Shown one piece after another: positions 1-9,237 of a stretch of DNA of 64,000 nucleotides (the stretch's first letter is position 1; each line of letters starts with the position of its first letter). The position numbers were made by a program, and so were the translations under genes. Where the stretch lies: contig NZ_JSYG01000033.1 of assembly GCF_000784735.1 (NCBI RefSeq), positions 1 through 64,000 on the forward strand. Reading direction: 5' to 3'. The stretch comes from Dickeya undicola (GTDB lineage Bacteria > Pseudomonadota > Gammaproteobacteria > Enterobacterales > Enterobacteriaceae). The notes below the pieces were generated by a model. That model was not told where the DNA came from. It searched no databases and worked only from the letters and a program-made list of their open reading frames with translations.

Positions 1-3000
1 CATTCGCCAGCACATTGACGGTCACCGGCGTGTCTTCGTCAGTGGTGGCGCTGTCGTTGCCCGTCACCGGGGCATCGTTTACCGCAGTGACAGTGATGGT
101 CAACGTTCCTGTAGCCAATCCTCCCTGGCTATTACTGACGGTGTAGGTCACCGTGTCGGTGCCGTTAAAGTTGGCATTCGGGGTGTAGGTCAGCGTGCCA
201 TCGGCGTTGATGGAGACAACACCGTTACCTGCGACAGCACTCTGTAGAGTCAAGGGCGGGCCGCTTGCATTGGTATCATTCGCCAATACATCCACCGTCA
301 CCGGTGTGTCTTCCAATGTATTTGCGCTATCAGGATTTGCCGAAGGAGCACTACTCACCGATGAAATGGTCACCGTTAGCGTCCCCAGGGCAGTACCGCC
401 GACACCATCACTGACGGTATAAGTCACCGTATCAGTACCGCTGTAATTCGTATCAGGCGTATAGGTCAGGGTGCCATCCGGGTTGATCACCACTGTGCCG
501 TGATCAGCACTGGCGGCTGTCACCGTCAGCGTATCGCCATCCACATCACTGTCATTGTTCAACACATTGACCGTGACTGGTATGTTTTGACTGGTAGCAG
601 CCGTATCCGTTCCAGCCACAGGTGCGTCATTCACGGCCGTCACCGTGACAGTCAATGAGCCGGTTGCTACCCCACCCACCCCGTCGCTGACGGTGTAGGT
701 CACGGTATCGGTGCCATTAAAGTTAGCGTTGGGGGTGTAGGTCATCGTGCCATTGGCGTTGATCACCACCGTGCCGTGCCCGGCGCTGGCCGAGGTCACC
801 GTCAGCGTATCACCGTCCACATCACTGTCGTTCGCCAGCACATTGACGGTGACCGGCGTGTCTTCAGCCGTCGTGGCCGTGTCGTTCGCGGCGACTGGCG
901 CATCGTTCACCGGTGTGATAGTGACCGCCACGCTGGCGGTCGCGGTGCCGCCGTGGCCGTCGCTGACGGTGTAGCTGATAGTGTCGCTACCGTTGTAGTT
1001 GGCGGCCGGGGTGTAAGTCAGCGTGCCATTGGCGTTGATCACCACCGTGCCGTGCCCGGCGCTGGCGGCGGTCACCGTCAGCGGGTTACCGTCCACATCG
1101 CTGTCGTTCGCCAGCACATTCACCGTCACCGGCGTGTCTTCCGCCGTGGTGGCCGTGTCGTTCGCGGCGACTGGCGCATCGTTCACCGGTGTGATGGTGA
1201 CCGCCACGCTGGCGGTCGCAGTGCCACCGTGGCCGTCGCTGACGGTGTAGCTGATGGTGTCGCTACCGTTGTAGTTGGCGGCCGGGGTGTAAGTCAGCGT
1301 GCCATTGGCGTTGATCACCACCGTGCCGTGCCCCGCGCTGGCGGCGGTCACCGTCAGCGTATCACCGTCCACATCGCTGTCGTTCGCCAGCACATTCACC
1401 GTCACCGGCGTGTCTTCAGCCGTGGTGGCCGTGTCGTTCGCGGCGACTGGCGCGTCATTGACTGGCGTAACCGTCACGGTCACCGTCCCCGTCGCGCTGG
1501 CCCCCAGGCCATCACTGATCTTATAGGTAATGGTGTCGCTGCCGTTGTAGTTCGCCGCCGGGGTGTAGGTCAGCGTGCCGTTGGCGTTGATCACCACCGT
1601 GCCGTGCCCGGCGCTGGCCGACGTCACGGTCAGGGTATTACAGTCTGCATCGGTATCGTTCGCCAGCACATTCACCGTCACCGACGTATCCTCCGGCGTG
1701 GTGGCAGTGTCCGGATTGGCAACGGGTGGCGTATTAATGTGGATAGTGACCGTAGTAGTTTCCGTGGTGCCATTACTGGTAACGGTATACGTAAACGAGT
1801 CGTTGCCCAGATAACCGCTAGTGGGGGTGTAGACCGCGTTACCGGTGCTATCAATCACCACCGTACCGTGTGATGGCGTGCTGTAAGACGTCACCCTCGC
1901 ATTGATGTTTTCAAAGGTATCGTTCGCCATGACGTTGAAGCTGACTGGCGAGCTAACGTTGGTGATAATGGAATCACTGACAATATCCGCCACCGGCGCA
2001 ATACCAATTGGCAGCGAGACGGTAATCGGTATCGCCAGCAAGGTATCGGTTGCCCCAACAGTGATAGTCACCGGGCCGTTATAGTCCGCATCCGGGGTAT
2101 AAATCAGGCCATTCAACGCTGCCCTGATATCAACAATGCTACCCTGCATGGTGATGTTGCTGTCGTTAATGCCATCTCCCTGGCTAAGCGACAGATTGGC
2201 AGTCTGGGATAGCGTCAGCGAACCTATTGGCACCGACAATGAGACTTTGGCGATGCTGCCATCCAGATCGCCGATACTGATTTGGGTGCCCAAAATATCG
2301 GCGAAGACTATCGGCGTATCTTCATTGAACAGGTTGACGATCACCGGCAACGATAATGTCGGCAAGCGATTGACCGTTACAGCGACCGTACCTGGCAGCA
2401 ACGCCGACAGCCCCTTGCTGTCAGCAACGGTATAAGTGATGGTATCCACACCGAAATAGCCGGCATTGGGTTGATAAGTCAGCGTGCTATCAGCATTAAC
2501 CGTCACCTTGCCAAATAGCGCACTGGCCCCGGTGACCTTGACGGCATCCCCCTCCGAATCGATATCGTTCGCGGTCACATTAATGATGGTCGAGCTATTT
2601 TGGCTCACCAGTGCTACATCAGCCACGGCGGTAGGCGCGGTATTTATTCCCAACAACAGGTTGCTATGCCAGCCTGTCGGATTGATGGATTCGGTTTCGA
2701 TACTGCCGACATGGCTTTCCAGCACCCAGTTACCGTCAATACCGGTAATATCGGATGACGCCGCCACATCTGAATCCAGCGACGACGATAGTGCGTTCAA
2801 TAACTGTTGCCCGGCATCATTCCCAACATTACAGCCATAAATTAAAACATCAGCAGAACTATTCAGTGATAAATTAATTTGCTGCAACATGGTTTGATAA
2901 CTATCGATATTCCCCGCCGAGATTAATGCATTGCCCAATTCAATCTGGCCACTATCACCATGGGAAATAATATGAATTGCATCAACGTTTTTATAATTAG

Positions 3001-3412
3001 AAAGAATATCAGCAATCTGATTCAGCCCATCCTGATTACTATCCAGAATATAAACCGAAGCACCAGCCGGTAATTGTGAAACTAGCGCATCTTTATTTGG
3101 CAACGCACCGTCAATAAAGAAAACCTCGACGCGGGCGGGCGGCGTTTCGATTTGGCTAATTGCCTGAATTAAATCGGTATTGGTATGATCCTGCGCTGCT
3201 GAATCGGCGCTACCGTCATGGCTGGCGCTGTCTGGCTGATCATTAGCAACCAGATCCGCCGTGGCAACCGCTGCGGCATCAAACATCAAACGGCGCTCAA
3301 GCACCATGCGGGTCGCGTTATATAGAGTTCGTTGCTGGGCCATAAGCATCACCGATATTGACAGGTTTGAAAAACAGGCAACCGCCCCCACGCCAACCGG
3401 CAGGATGTCCAT
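1..3412 (-). CDS. Giant repeat adhesin, DUF4347 N-terminus plus cadherin/Ig-like repeats (C-terminus outside window)
   Basis: One open minus-strand frame runs from ATG at 3412 off the left edge, about 1137 residues. Near the N-terminus is VLERRLMFDAAA, like the LEPR-x-LFD motif of large secreted repeat proteins. A DUF4347 domain follows at about residues 60-220 (IHIISHGDSGQIELG, LIYGCNVG). The rest is Ig/cadherin-like repeats with recurring EDTPVTVNVLAND, DGDTLTVTSA, NGTLTYTPNANYNGTD and PVNDAPVA motifs. Proteins of this build are usually type I-secreted surface adhesins; the C-terminal signal and any transporter genes are outside the window. The start is uncertain: ATG 3412 has no clear Shine-Dalgarno, and an internal ATG CTT ATG about 60 bases downstream (MLMAQQRTL) is an alternative. 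An in-frame stop lies just upstream of 3412, so the N-terminus is close to complete. Confidence 0.85.
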   Translation of the reverse strand, partial: MDILPVGVGAVACFSNLSISVMLMAQQRTLYNATRMVLERRLMFDAAAVATADLVANDQPDSASHDGSADSAAQDHTNTDLIQAISQIETPPARVEVFFIDGALPNKDALVSQLPAGASVYILDSNQDGLNQIADILSNYKNVDAIHIISHGDSGQIELGNALISAGNIDSYQTMLQQINLSLNSSADVLIYGCNVGNDAGQQLLNALSSSLDSDVAASSDITGIDGNWVLESHVGSIETESINPTGWHSNLLLGINTAPTAVADVALVSQNSSTIINVTANDIDSEGDAVKVTGASALFGKVTVNADSTLTYQPNAGYFGVDTITYTVADSKGLSALLPGTVAVTVNRLPTLSLPVIVNLFNEDTPIVFADILGTQISIGDLDGSIAKVSLSVPIGSLTLSQTANLSLSQGDGINDSNITMQGSIVDIRAALNGLIYTPDADYNGPVTITVGATDTLLAIPITVSLPIGIAPVADIVSDSIITNVSSPVSFNVMANDTFENINARVTSYSTPSHGTVVIDSTGNAVYTPTSGYLGNDSFTYTVTSNGTTETTTVTIHINTPPVANPDTATTPEDTSVTVNVLANDTDADCNTLTVTSASAGHGTVVINANGTLTYTPAANYNGSDTITYKISDGLGASATGTVTVTVTPVNDAPVAANDTATTAEDTPVTVNVLANDSDVDGDTLTVTAASAGHGTVVINANGTLTYTPAANYNGSDTISYTVSDGHGGTATASVAVTITPVNDAPVAANDTATTAEDTPVTVNVLANDSDVDGNPLTVTAASAGHGTVVINANGTLTYTPAANYNGSDTISYTVSDGHGGTATASVAVTITPVNDAPVAANDTATTAEDTPVTVNVLANDSDVDGDTLTVTSASAGHGTVVINANGTMTYTPNANFNGTDTVTYTVSDGVGGVATGSLTVTVTAVNDAPVAGTDTAATSQNIPVTVNVLNNDSDVDGDTLTVTAASADHGTVVINPDGTLTYTPDTNYSGTDTVTYTVSDGVGGTALGTLTVTISSVSSAPSANPDSANTLEDTPVTVDVLANDTNASGPPLTLQSAVAGNGVVSINADGTLTYTPNANFNGTDTVTYTVSNSQGGLATGTLTITVTAVNDAPVTGNDSATTDEDTPVTVNVLAN
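190..1860 (-). repeat. Tandem 276-bp coding repeats in the adhesin
   Basis: The same coding segment recurs every 276 bases, with equivalent positions near 195, 471, 747, 1023, 1299 and 1575 and a weaker copy near 1851. Each encodes one 92-residue Ig/cadherin-like unit. The units from 747 to about 1575 are almost identical in DNA sequence, while the outer ones are diverged. This points to recent unequal exchange or gene conversion in the middle of the array. The period is a multiple of three, so copy changes keep the frame. Assemblies from short reads may collapse this region. Confidence 0.9.
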
Positions 3413-3438
3413 GGCAAAAATCTGTTATTCTAAAAATC

Positions 3439-3500
3439 TATACCCTAAATACTTCAAGTTGCAGGACAACGCACCTGCAACTTGAAGTATGACGGGTATA
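3439..3500. repeat. Short dispersed palindromic element (copy 1)
   Basis: TATACC..TACTTCAAGTTGCAG and its inverse CTGCAACTTGAAGTA..GGTATA flank a few bases, making a long hairpin. The same termini occur at 4660-4786 (with a longer centre) and at 25236-25290. It lies just upstream of the adhesin start. It looks like a non-coding MITE-like or REP-like intergenic repeat of enterobacteria. Confidence 0.75.
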
Positions 3501-3683
3501 TACCTGGTGTAAAAATCGATAACACTAAAATAGAAAAAATGCGTAAGCATTAACTTAAAATTAAACACAACTTTGTGGTTTTATCAACAATAAAACCGGT
3601 AGAAATCATTAGGCTGTGATCATTCACTAACACGTGAAAAATACTCAGTGAAAGCGAAAGTCCGGCATGATTCCCGCCGCGTT

Positions 3684-4079
3684 TCAGGCAGACGTTTTCT
3701 GCGCTCGTGCCGTCCCCGACTCATGCCAGTGTTCAGTAATGCGCGGCATACTGCCTTCAATCCAGTCAACCAGTACCCGCACCTTCTCTGCGGCCTCTTT
3801 CCCCAACGGAGTCAGGCTATATTCCACGTGCGGTGGCACCACATCATAGGCCACCCGGTTTATCAGGCCATCACCTTCCAGACATTGTAAGGTCTGGGCC
3901 AGCATACGTTCGCTGACACCGTTGATCAGGCGGCGCAGCTCACTAAAACGGAGTGTTTTCGATTCCAATACAATAAGAATCAGGATACCCCAACGACTGG
4001 TGATGTGCTGGAGCACACCACGTGACGGGCAAGCTGCCGCCAGCACGTCGCCGCGCTGAAATTTTTCGATTGTCCGCAT
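3684..4079 (-). CDS. HxlR-family winged-helix regulator
   Basis: 131 residues, the usual length for the family. CPSRGVLQHITSRWGILIL, LRFSELRRLINGVSERMLAQTL and LEGDGLINRVAYDVVPPHVEYSLTPLG match the HxlR winged helix, with the conserved N-terminal Cys, recognition helix and beta-wing. Members usually sense redox or electrophile stress and control an adjacent oxidoreductase. Here no such gene is next to it: the next gene is 780 bases away in the other direction. Target unknown. Confidence 0.85.
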   Translation of the reverse strand: MRTIEKFQRGDVLAAACPSRGVLQHITSRWGILILIVLESKTLRFSELRRLINGVSERMLAQTLQCLEGDGLINRVAYDVVPPHVEYSLTPLGKEAAEKVRVLVDWIEGSMPRITEHWHESGTARAQKTSA

Positions 4080-4659
4080 ACCTTACCCTTTGCCGCTCAC
4101 TGATTACCGAATCACATTGTGCCTGAACATTCAGGGTAAGGAGGCTCCCTTAAATAAGCAATCGCTTTCGTGCGCCGTCTCTCCGGCCGTATCAGGCAGC
4201 GGCAGGCTGCAATAGCATAAAATAATCTGATGGAATACGGTTGATTGAATGACACCGAATACAATCGAGGGAAAAGACATTGAAAGAATCCGGGTCACCG
4301 CAAAATGAATATTCACTTTATCTAATGAGGGCTATGGTTTAAAAATAGACATAAGCCCCACGGCAATTCAAGAAATTCATTCACTCAAATAAGCCGAGTT
4401 AAACCCCTTTATTCACTCAATCAATAAATCCAATAAATTCAATTCACTAGGGAATCATTATGCCTAAACATGCCTGAAACCGGGTAAAGGGCTATCGCCG
4501 CCAGAAATGAAAATGCTAGGCTGTGCCACTATTGTCGCAAGACACGCCGAAACGCAGTTTTAGTTTGACGCGAGATATTCATTCCTTTCAACCAAGGTAT
4601 GTTTTTGCTCAGCCTGAATAAGGGTGTCCTCGCGTTTTATTTATTTTAGTTATCGAATT
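4080..4659. other. AT-rich intergenic region, no gene seen
   Basis: A long, mostly AT-rich gap between the divergent HxlR and outer-membrane protein genes. A 61-codon open frame on the minus strand (4131-4316) has no ribosome-binding site and no recognisable product, so it was not called. The promoters of both flanking genes should lie here and in the repeat that follows. Confidence 0.5.
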
Positions 4660-4786
4660 TATACCCAAAATAATTCGAGTTGCAGGAAGGCGGCAAGTGA
4701 GTGAATCCCGATGAGCTTACTCAGGTAAGTGATTCGGGTGAATGAGCGCAGCCAACACACCTGCAACTTGAAGTATGACGGGTATA
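4660..4786. repeat. Short dispersed palindromic element (copy 2, full length)
   Basis: 127 bases bounded by TATACCCAAAATAATTCGAG and the near-inverse CTTGAAGTATGACGGGTATA, with an internal inverted segment around TGAGTGAATCCCG / GATTCGGGTGAATGAG. It is the longest of the three copies here and can fold end to end. It lies immediately upstream of the outer-membrane protein gene and could affect its transcript. Confidence 0.8.
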
Positions 4787-4862
4787 CACATATAAAAAAA
4801 CTACGAGCACACAGCAAAAAGGAATTTTTTCCTCAATACCTTCGTTGATAAAGGATGCTCGT

Positions 4863-6110
4863 ATGCATAAAAGATCACTTGTCCGCGCCATGACGGTAGC
4901 GGGTCTATTTTCTCCTGCCGTGACACTTGCCGCTGGAACCTGGTCAGATGCCAGGAACGATGCCATGGGCGGAACAGGGGTTGCTTCATCACACTACGGC
5001 TCCGCCGCGTTAGTCAACCCAGCACTGCTGACCAAAGCACAACCCAGTGATAACGTTAGCCTGATCCTGCCTTCGGTAGGCGCGGTGGTGTCTGACCCCG
5101 ACAAAGTGGAAGATAAATTCGACCGCATCAAAAGCAGTTGGGATAGCATCAAAGACCTGCTGAACGCCAGCAGCGGCATCACTAACCCGCTGTTGCGTCG
5201 ACTGGCATTACAACAAGGTATTTCCTCCTTTCAGTCACTGAGAAGTGATTTGCACAGCATCAATGACGACCGTGCTTACGGCGATGCTGCCGCCGCGACC
5301 GTGGTGGCGGTTCCTAACGAAACACTGCCTTTTGCCGTCGTGGTCAAAGGCTGGGGCGTGGCGAATGCCAAAGCCGTGGTGACCGACCGCGACCTGGCGT
5401 ATCTGGATAGCGTGGCGGCGGGCACCACCATTCCCACATCGGCTGACCTGAACAATTTCACCTCACGGGCTGAAGGCGTGGGCGCGCTGGTGACCGAATA
5501 CGGCGTTGCGATGGCAAAATCGTTCAGCATCGCTGGTCAGCCGGTTTCCGTCGGTATCACCCCCAAACTGCAACGGATCGACACCTATAACTATATTGCC
5601 TCGATCAATAACTACAGCACGTCCGATTTCCGCAATTCAGAGTTCAAGAAATCCAGTTCCGGTGCCAACCTGGATCTCGGATTCAGTACCGATCTGACAT
5701 CACGCTGGAGCGCCGGGCTGGTAGCGCAGAACCTGATTAACCGTCGCATCGACACCAAAGAGGTGCAGGGTATACAGAGAACCTTCAACCTTCGGCCACA
5801 AGTCACCGCAGGCACCGCCTGGAATACAGAAGCGCTGACGCTGGCTACCGATATCGACCTGACGCCCGCCAGCGGTTTTGACTCAGAGAAGAAAAATCAG
5901 TACGCCGGTGTAGGTGCAGAATACCGCGTATTGTCCTGGGCGCAGTTACGCGTCGGTTATCGCGCCAATATGCGCGACAGCGACAGAAATCTGGTCACCG
6001 CCGGTCTTGGTCTGTCGCCGTTTGGCGTACACCTCGACCTGACGGGCATGGTCGGCACTGAAAGCAAGCACACCTACGGTGCCGCAGCCAAACTGAGCTT
6101 TACCTTCTGA
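4863..6110 (+). CDS. Outer-membrane beta-barrel protein of the 'TraF_2' (PF13729) type
   Basis: 415 residues with an N-terminal signal peptide (MHKRSLVRAMTVAG to TLAAG) and then GTWSDARNDAMGGTGVAS, typical of secreted barrels whose early region carries an A-M-G-G-T/A-x-V motif. The C-terminus ends in F (AAKLSFTF), as outer-membrane barrels do. The family is often labelled conjugal transfer protein TraF, but nothing here is conjugative; a FadL-like or other transport role is as likely. ATG 4863 has AAAGGA seven bases upstream; a TTG at 4845 is a worse alternative. Not in an operon with the convergent RND genes that follow. Confidence 0.7.
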   Translation: MHKRSLVRAMTVAGLFSPAVTLAAGTWSDARNDAMGGTGVASSHYGSAALVNPALLTKAQPSDNVSLILPSVGAVVSDPDKVEDKFDRIKSSWDSIKDLLNASSGITNPLLRRLALQQGISSFQSLRSDLHSINDDRAYGDAAAATVVAVPNETLPFAVVVKGWGVANAKAVVTDRDLAYLDSVAAGTTIPTSADLNNFTSRAEGVGALVTEYGVAMAKSFSIAGQPVSVGITPKLQRIDTYNYIASINNYSTSDFRNSEFKKSSSGANLDLGFSTDLTSRWSAGLVAQNLINRRIDTKEVQGIQRTFNLRPQVTAGTAWNTEALTLATDIDLTPASGFDSEKKNQYAGVGAEYRVLSWAQLRVGYRANMRDSDRNLVTAGLGLSPFGVHLDLTGMVGTESKHTYGAAAKLSFTF

Positions 6111-6150
6111 TCTCGCTGCCCCGGCATCGTCACGGATGCCGGGGCACCGT

Positions 6151-9100
6151 TCATCGATTCGCCCCGCCGTTCTCTCCCTGCGTTTTATCGCGCGTTTCCC
6201 ACTGCATTACCAGGCTGATCGCTGCTGGCAACACCGTCAGCGTTAATAACGTAGCGACGATCAACCCGCCGATAATGGCGTAGGCCATCGGCCCCCAAAA
6301 GACCTGATGGGAAATCGGGATCATCCCTAGAATTGCCGCCAGCGCGGTCAACAGAATCGGTCGGGAGCGGTGACGCGCCGCATGGATAATCGCCTCGCTG
6401 GCGGACATACCCGCCGCCGTGTTGGTGTCCACTTCACTAATCAGGATCACCGCGTTACGAATGATCATTCCCGCCAGTGCAATCACCCCCAATAAGGCGA
6501 CAAACCCCATCGGCGTCCCCGTCGGCAACATCGCCGCCACCACGCCAATCAGCCCGAACGGTGCCATCAGCAACGCCAGCATCATGCGAGAGAAGCGTTG
6601 TAACTGCACCATCAGCAAAATCAGCATCACCAGCAATGTCACCGGCAACACCTGATACACCGAGTTGTTGCCTTTGTTAGACTCCGCCACCGAGCCGCCT
6701 TCCTCAATGTGATACCCCATTGGCAAGGCCGCCTGATAAGCCGCCACCTGTGGTGCCAGCGCTGTCGATAAGGTCTGGGCGCGCACGCCCGGTGCCAGGT
6801 CAGTTTGTACCGTGATAAACGGCAAGCGCTGTCGACGCCAGATGATCGGCTCGTCTACACCGTATCCGATAGAGGCGATTTGCCCCAGCGGCACTTGCTG
6901 GCCGTTAGCGGCGCGCAGTTGCAGGCTGGCGACGGTATCCAGATTTTGGCGCTCCTCATCCCGGGCGCGCACCACCACCCCCACCATCCGGTTGCGATCG
7001 CGTACACTGGTCACCACCGAACCGGAGAAAATGGTCGCCAACGCGCTGGCGACATCCTGCGAGCTGATACCCACCGCCCGCGCCTCGGTCTGGTTAACAT
7101 CAACACGAATAGCACGCTCTGGTTCACCGGCGGTCAGGTTAACTTCGCGCGCATCCGGGTTATTGCCGACCAGCGTCGCCAGTCCGGTGGCGTACTCACG
7201 CACTTTATTGATATCCGGCCCGGTTACCCGGTACTTAAGCGGCCAGCCGACCGGCGGCCCCAGTTCCAGCGGCGATACGCGGGTCACCAGGTCGCCGAAG
7301 TCCTGTTGCAAACGTTTCTCCAGCCGGGCGCGCAGCGCATCGCGTTCCTTTAATCCTTTCGCTACCATCACCAGTTGCGCGATATTTTCATTCTGCAACA
7401 GCACATCCATCGGCAAATAGAAACGCACCGCGCCGGACCCAATATAGGTGGAGTAATGATCCAGATCCGGATCGTTTTTCAACGACTGCTCCAGCCGCAC
7501 GACCTCACGCTCAGTGGCCTCTTGCGAGGCATTGCGCGGCAATGTCAGGCTGACCAACAGTTCCGGTCGGTCCGACGCCGGGAAAAACTCGCCCTCCAGC
7601 CGACCGGCCGCCACGACCGCCAGCGCCAGCAGCGCCACCGCCAGCAACAGCGTGCGGCCGCGATAGCGCAACGCCGCCGTCAATAACCGGTCATACATCC
7701 GCGACAGGCGGCCAGGCTGGGCGTCATGAGATTTCAGGGTCCTGGGCAGCAGCCAGACGCCGATCAGCGGCGAAAACAGAATCGCCACCACCCACGAACT
7801 GAGCAGCGAAATCAGCACCACAATGAACAGCGAATAGCAGTATTCACCCGCGCTGGAAGCGGCAAACCCCACCGGAATAAACCCAGCCACCATCACCAGC
7901 GTGCCGGTCAGCATCGGAAATGCAGTAGTTTCGTAAGCGCGGGTGGCGGCCTGTTCGCGGGCTTCGCCCTTCTCCAGGCTGGACACCATCGCCTCTACCG
8001 TGATCATGGCGTCGTCCACCAACAGCCCGAGCGCGATGATCAACGCGCCCAGCGAAATCCGCTGCAAACCGATACCGGCTATCTCCATGCCGGTGAACGT
8101 CATCGCCAGTACAATCGGAATCGACGCAGCCACCACCAGCCCGGCACGGCTGCCCAACGATACGAACGACACCGCCAGCACAATCACCACCGCTTCCAGC
8201 AGCACCTTGACGAAACCGTTAACCGAGGATTTCACCACCGATGACTGGTCCGCCACGTTGACGACCTCGATACCGTGCGGCAGCGATGCGCTAATCGTCG
8301 CCATTTTACTGCGCAACGCCTGACCGAAATCCAGCATGTTGCCGGTCGGTGCCATCGAGATCGCCAGCCCGATGGCAGGTTGACCGTTGACCCGAAATGT
8401 CGGTGTCGGGGGCTCCGCCACCTGACGGTGAATGGTAGCAATATCAGTCAGCGGGATAAAACGCCCACCGATACGCAGCGTGACCTGACGTAAGCTCTCT
8501 TCAGAAACAAACGCACCACTGACGCGTAACGCCACCTGGTCACTATCAGTCCGGATGGTGCCTGCCGGGCTAACGGCATTCTGCGCCTGTAGCGCCGCGG
8601 TGACCTGCTGCAAATCCAGCCCCATACCGGCCAGTTGCCGCGGAGAAAACGCCACCACGATTTGCTCCTCCTGAGCGCCCAGCACATCGATTTTACCGAC
8701 ATCCGGCGTGGTAAGCAGTTCGGTACGGATGTCATCCACCTTGTCACGCAACTCGCGCGGTGAGTAGCCGTCGGCAGTAAAGCCATAAATGGTGCCGAAG
8801 GTATCGTCGAACTCGTCGTTCACCGCCGGTTCGCTCACCCCGTCTGGCAGACTGGGGGTAATGTCTTTCATTTTTTTGCGCAGGGTGTACCAAATGCCCT
8901 TTACCTCTGACGGCGGCGTACTGTCGCGCAGGTTGACGAAAATCACCGCTTCACCGGGCCTGCTGTAGCTTTCGATAAAATCCAGGTAGGGGATTTCTTG
9001 TAGTTTCTTTTCCAGCACATCGGTCACAAAACTAACGGTGTCTTGCACCGTGGCCCCCGGCCAGCTGGCGGACACCACCGCGGTTTTGATGGTAAAAGCC

Positions 9101-9237
9101 GGGTCTTCGTTACGTGGCAAACGTTCGTAGCTCATGACGCCCGCCGCCACAATCACCAGCATAAAAAACGCTACCAGTTGTTGATGAGCCAGCGCCCAGG
9201 CGGAGAAGTTCCACTTCTGTTTGAATGCGGATGACAT
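6151..9237 (-). CDS. RND efflux pump, inner-membrane permease (HAE1 type)
   Basis: 1028 residues, full length for an AcrB/MexB-type proton antiporter. One N-terminal transmembrane segment (about 13-34), a large periplasmic loop, and a second half that repeats this layout. The proton-relay Asp pair is in GLLVDDAMITVEAM. It shares a one-base stop/start overlap with the adaptor gene upstream, so the two are translationally coupled. It differs from AcrB itself in its N-terminus (KWNFSAWALAHQQLVAFFML, YERLPRNEDPAF) and is closer to the VexF/MexK/TriC-like group. No TolC-like gene is nearby, so it presumably uses the chromosomal TolC. Substrates unknown. Confidence 0.93.
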   Translation of the reverse strand: MSSAFKQKWNFSAWALAHQQLVAFFMLVIVAAGVMSYERLPRNEDPAFTIKTAVVSASWPGATVQDTVSFVTDVLEKKLQEIPYLDFIESYSRPGEAVIFVNLRDSTPPSEVKGIWYTLRKKMKDITPSLPDGVSEPAVNDEFDDTFGTIYGFTADGYSPRELRDKVDDIRTELLTTPDVGKIDVLGAQEEQIVVAFSPRQLAGMGLDLQQVTAALQAQNAVSPAGTIRTDSDQVALRVSGAFVSEESLRQVTLRIGGRFIPLTDIATIHRQVAEPPTPTFRVNGQPAIGLAISMAPTGNMLDFGQALRSKMATISASLPHGIEVVNVADQSSVVKSSVNGFVKVLLEAVVIVLAVSFVSLGSRAGLVVAASIPIVLAMTFTGMEIAGIGLQRISLGALIIALGLLVDDAMITVEAMVSSLEKGEAREQAATRAYETTAFPMLTGTLVMVAGFIPVGFAASSAGEYCYSLFIVVLISLLSSWVVAILFSPLIGVWLLPRTLKSHDAQPGRLSRMYDRLLTAALRYRGRTLLLAVALLALAVVAAGRLEGEFFPASDRPELLVSLTLPRNASQEATEREVVRLEQSLKNDPDLDHYSTYIGSGAVRFYLPMDVLLQNENIAQLVMVAKGLKERDALRARLEKRLQQDFGDLVTRVSPLELGPPVGWPLKYRVTGPDINKVREYATGLATLVGNNPDAREVNLTAGEPERAIRVDVNQTEARAVGISSQDVASALATIFSGSVVTSVRDRNRMVGVVVRARDEERQNLDTVASLQLRAANGQQVPLGQIASIGYGVDEPIIWRRQRLPFITVQTDLAPGVRAQTLSTALAPQVAAYQAALPMGYHIEEGGSVAESNKGNNSVYQVLPVTLLVMLILLMVQLQRFSRMMLALLMAPFGLIGVVAAMLPTGTPMGFVALLGVIALAGMIIRNAVILISEVDTNTAAGMSASEAIIHAARHRSRPILLTALAAILGMIPISHQVFWGPMAYAIIGGLIVATLLTLTVLPAAISLVMQWETRDKTQGENGGANR

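Noticed and set aside
776-1873. Long plus-strand frame (365 codons) rich in His, Arg and Gly across the adhesin repeats, and four 75-79-codon frames in another phase
   Set aside because: They repeat with the 276-bp period and lie opposite the adhesin reading frame, which has clear Ig/cadherin motifs. They are by-products of that frame.
1-1900. CRISPR-like array from the regular repeats
   Set aside because: The period is 276 bases, the whole unit is repeated with no unique spacers, and it is coding.
4131-4316. 61-codon minus-strand frame upstream of the HxlR gene
   Set aside because: No ribosome-binding site, no recognisable product, atypical composition.
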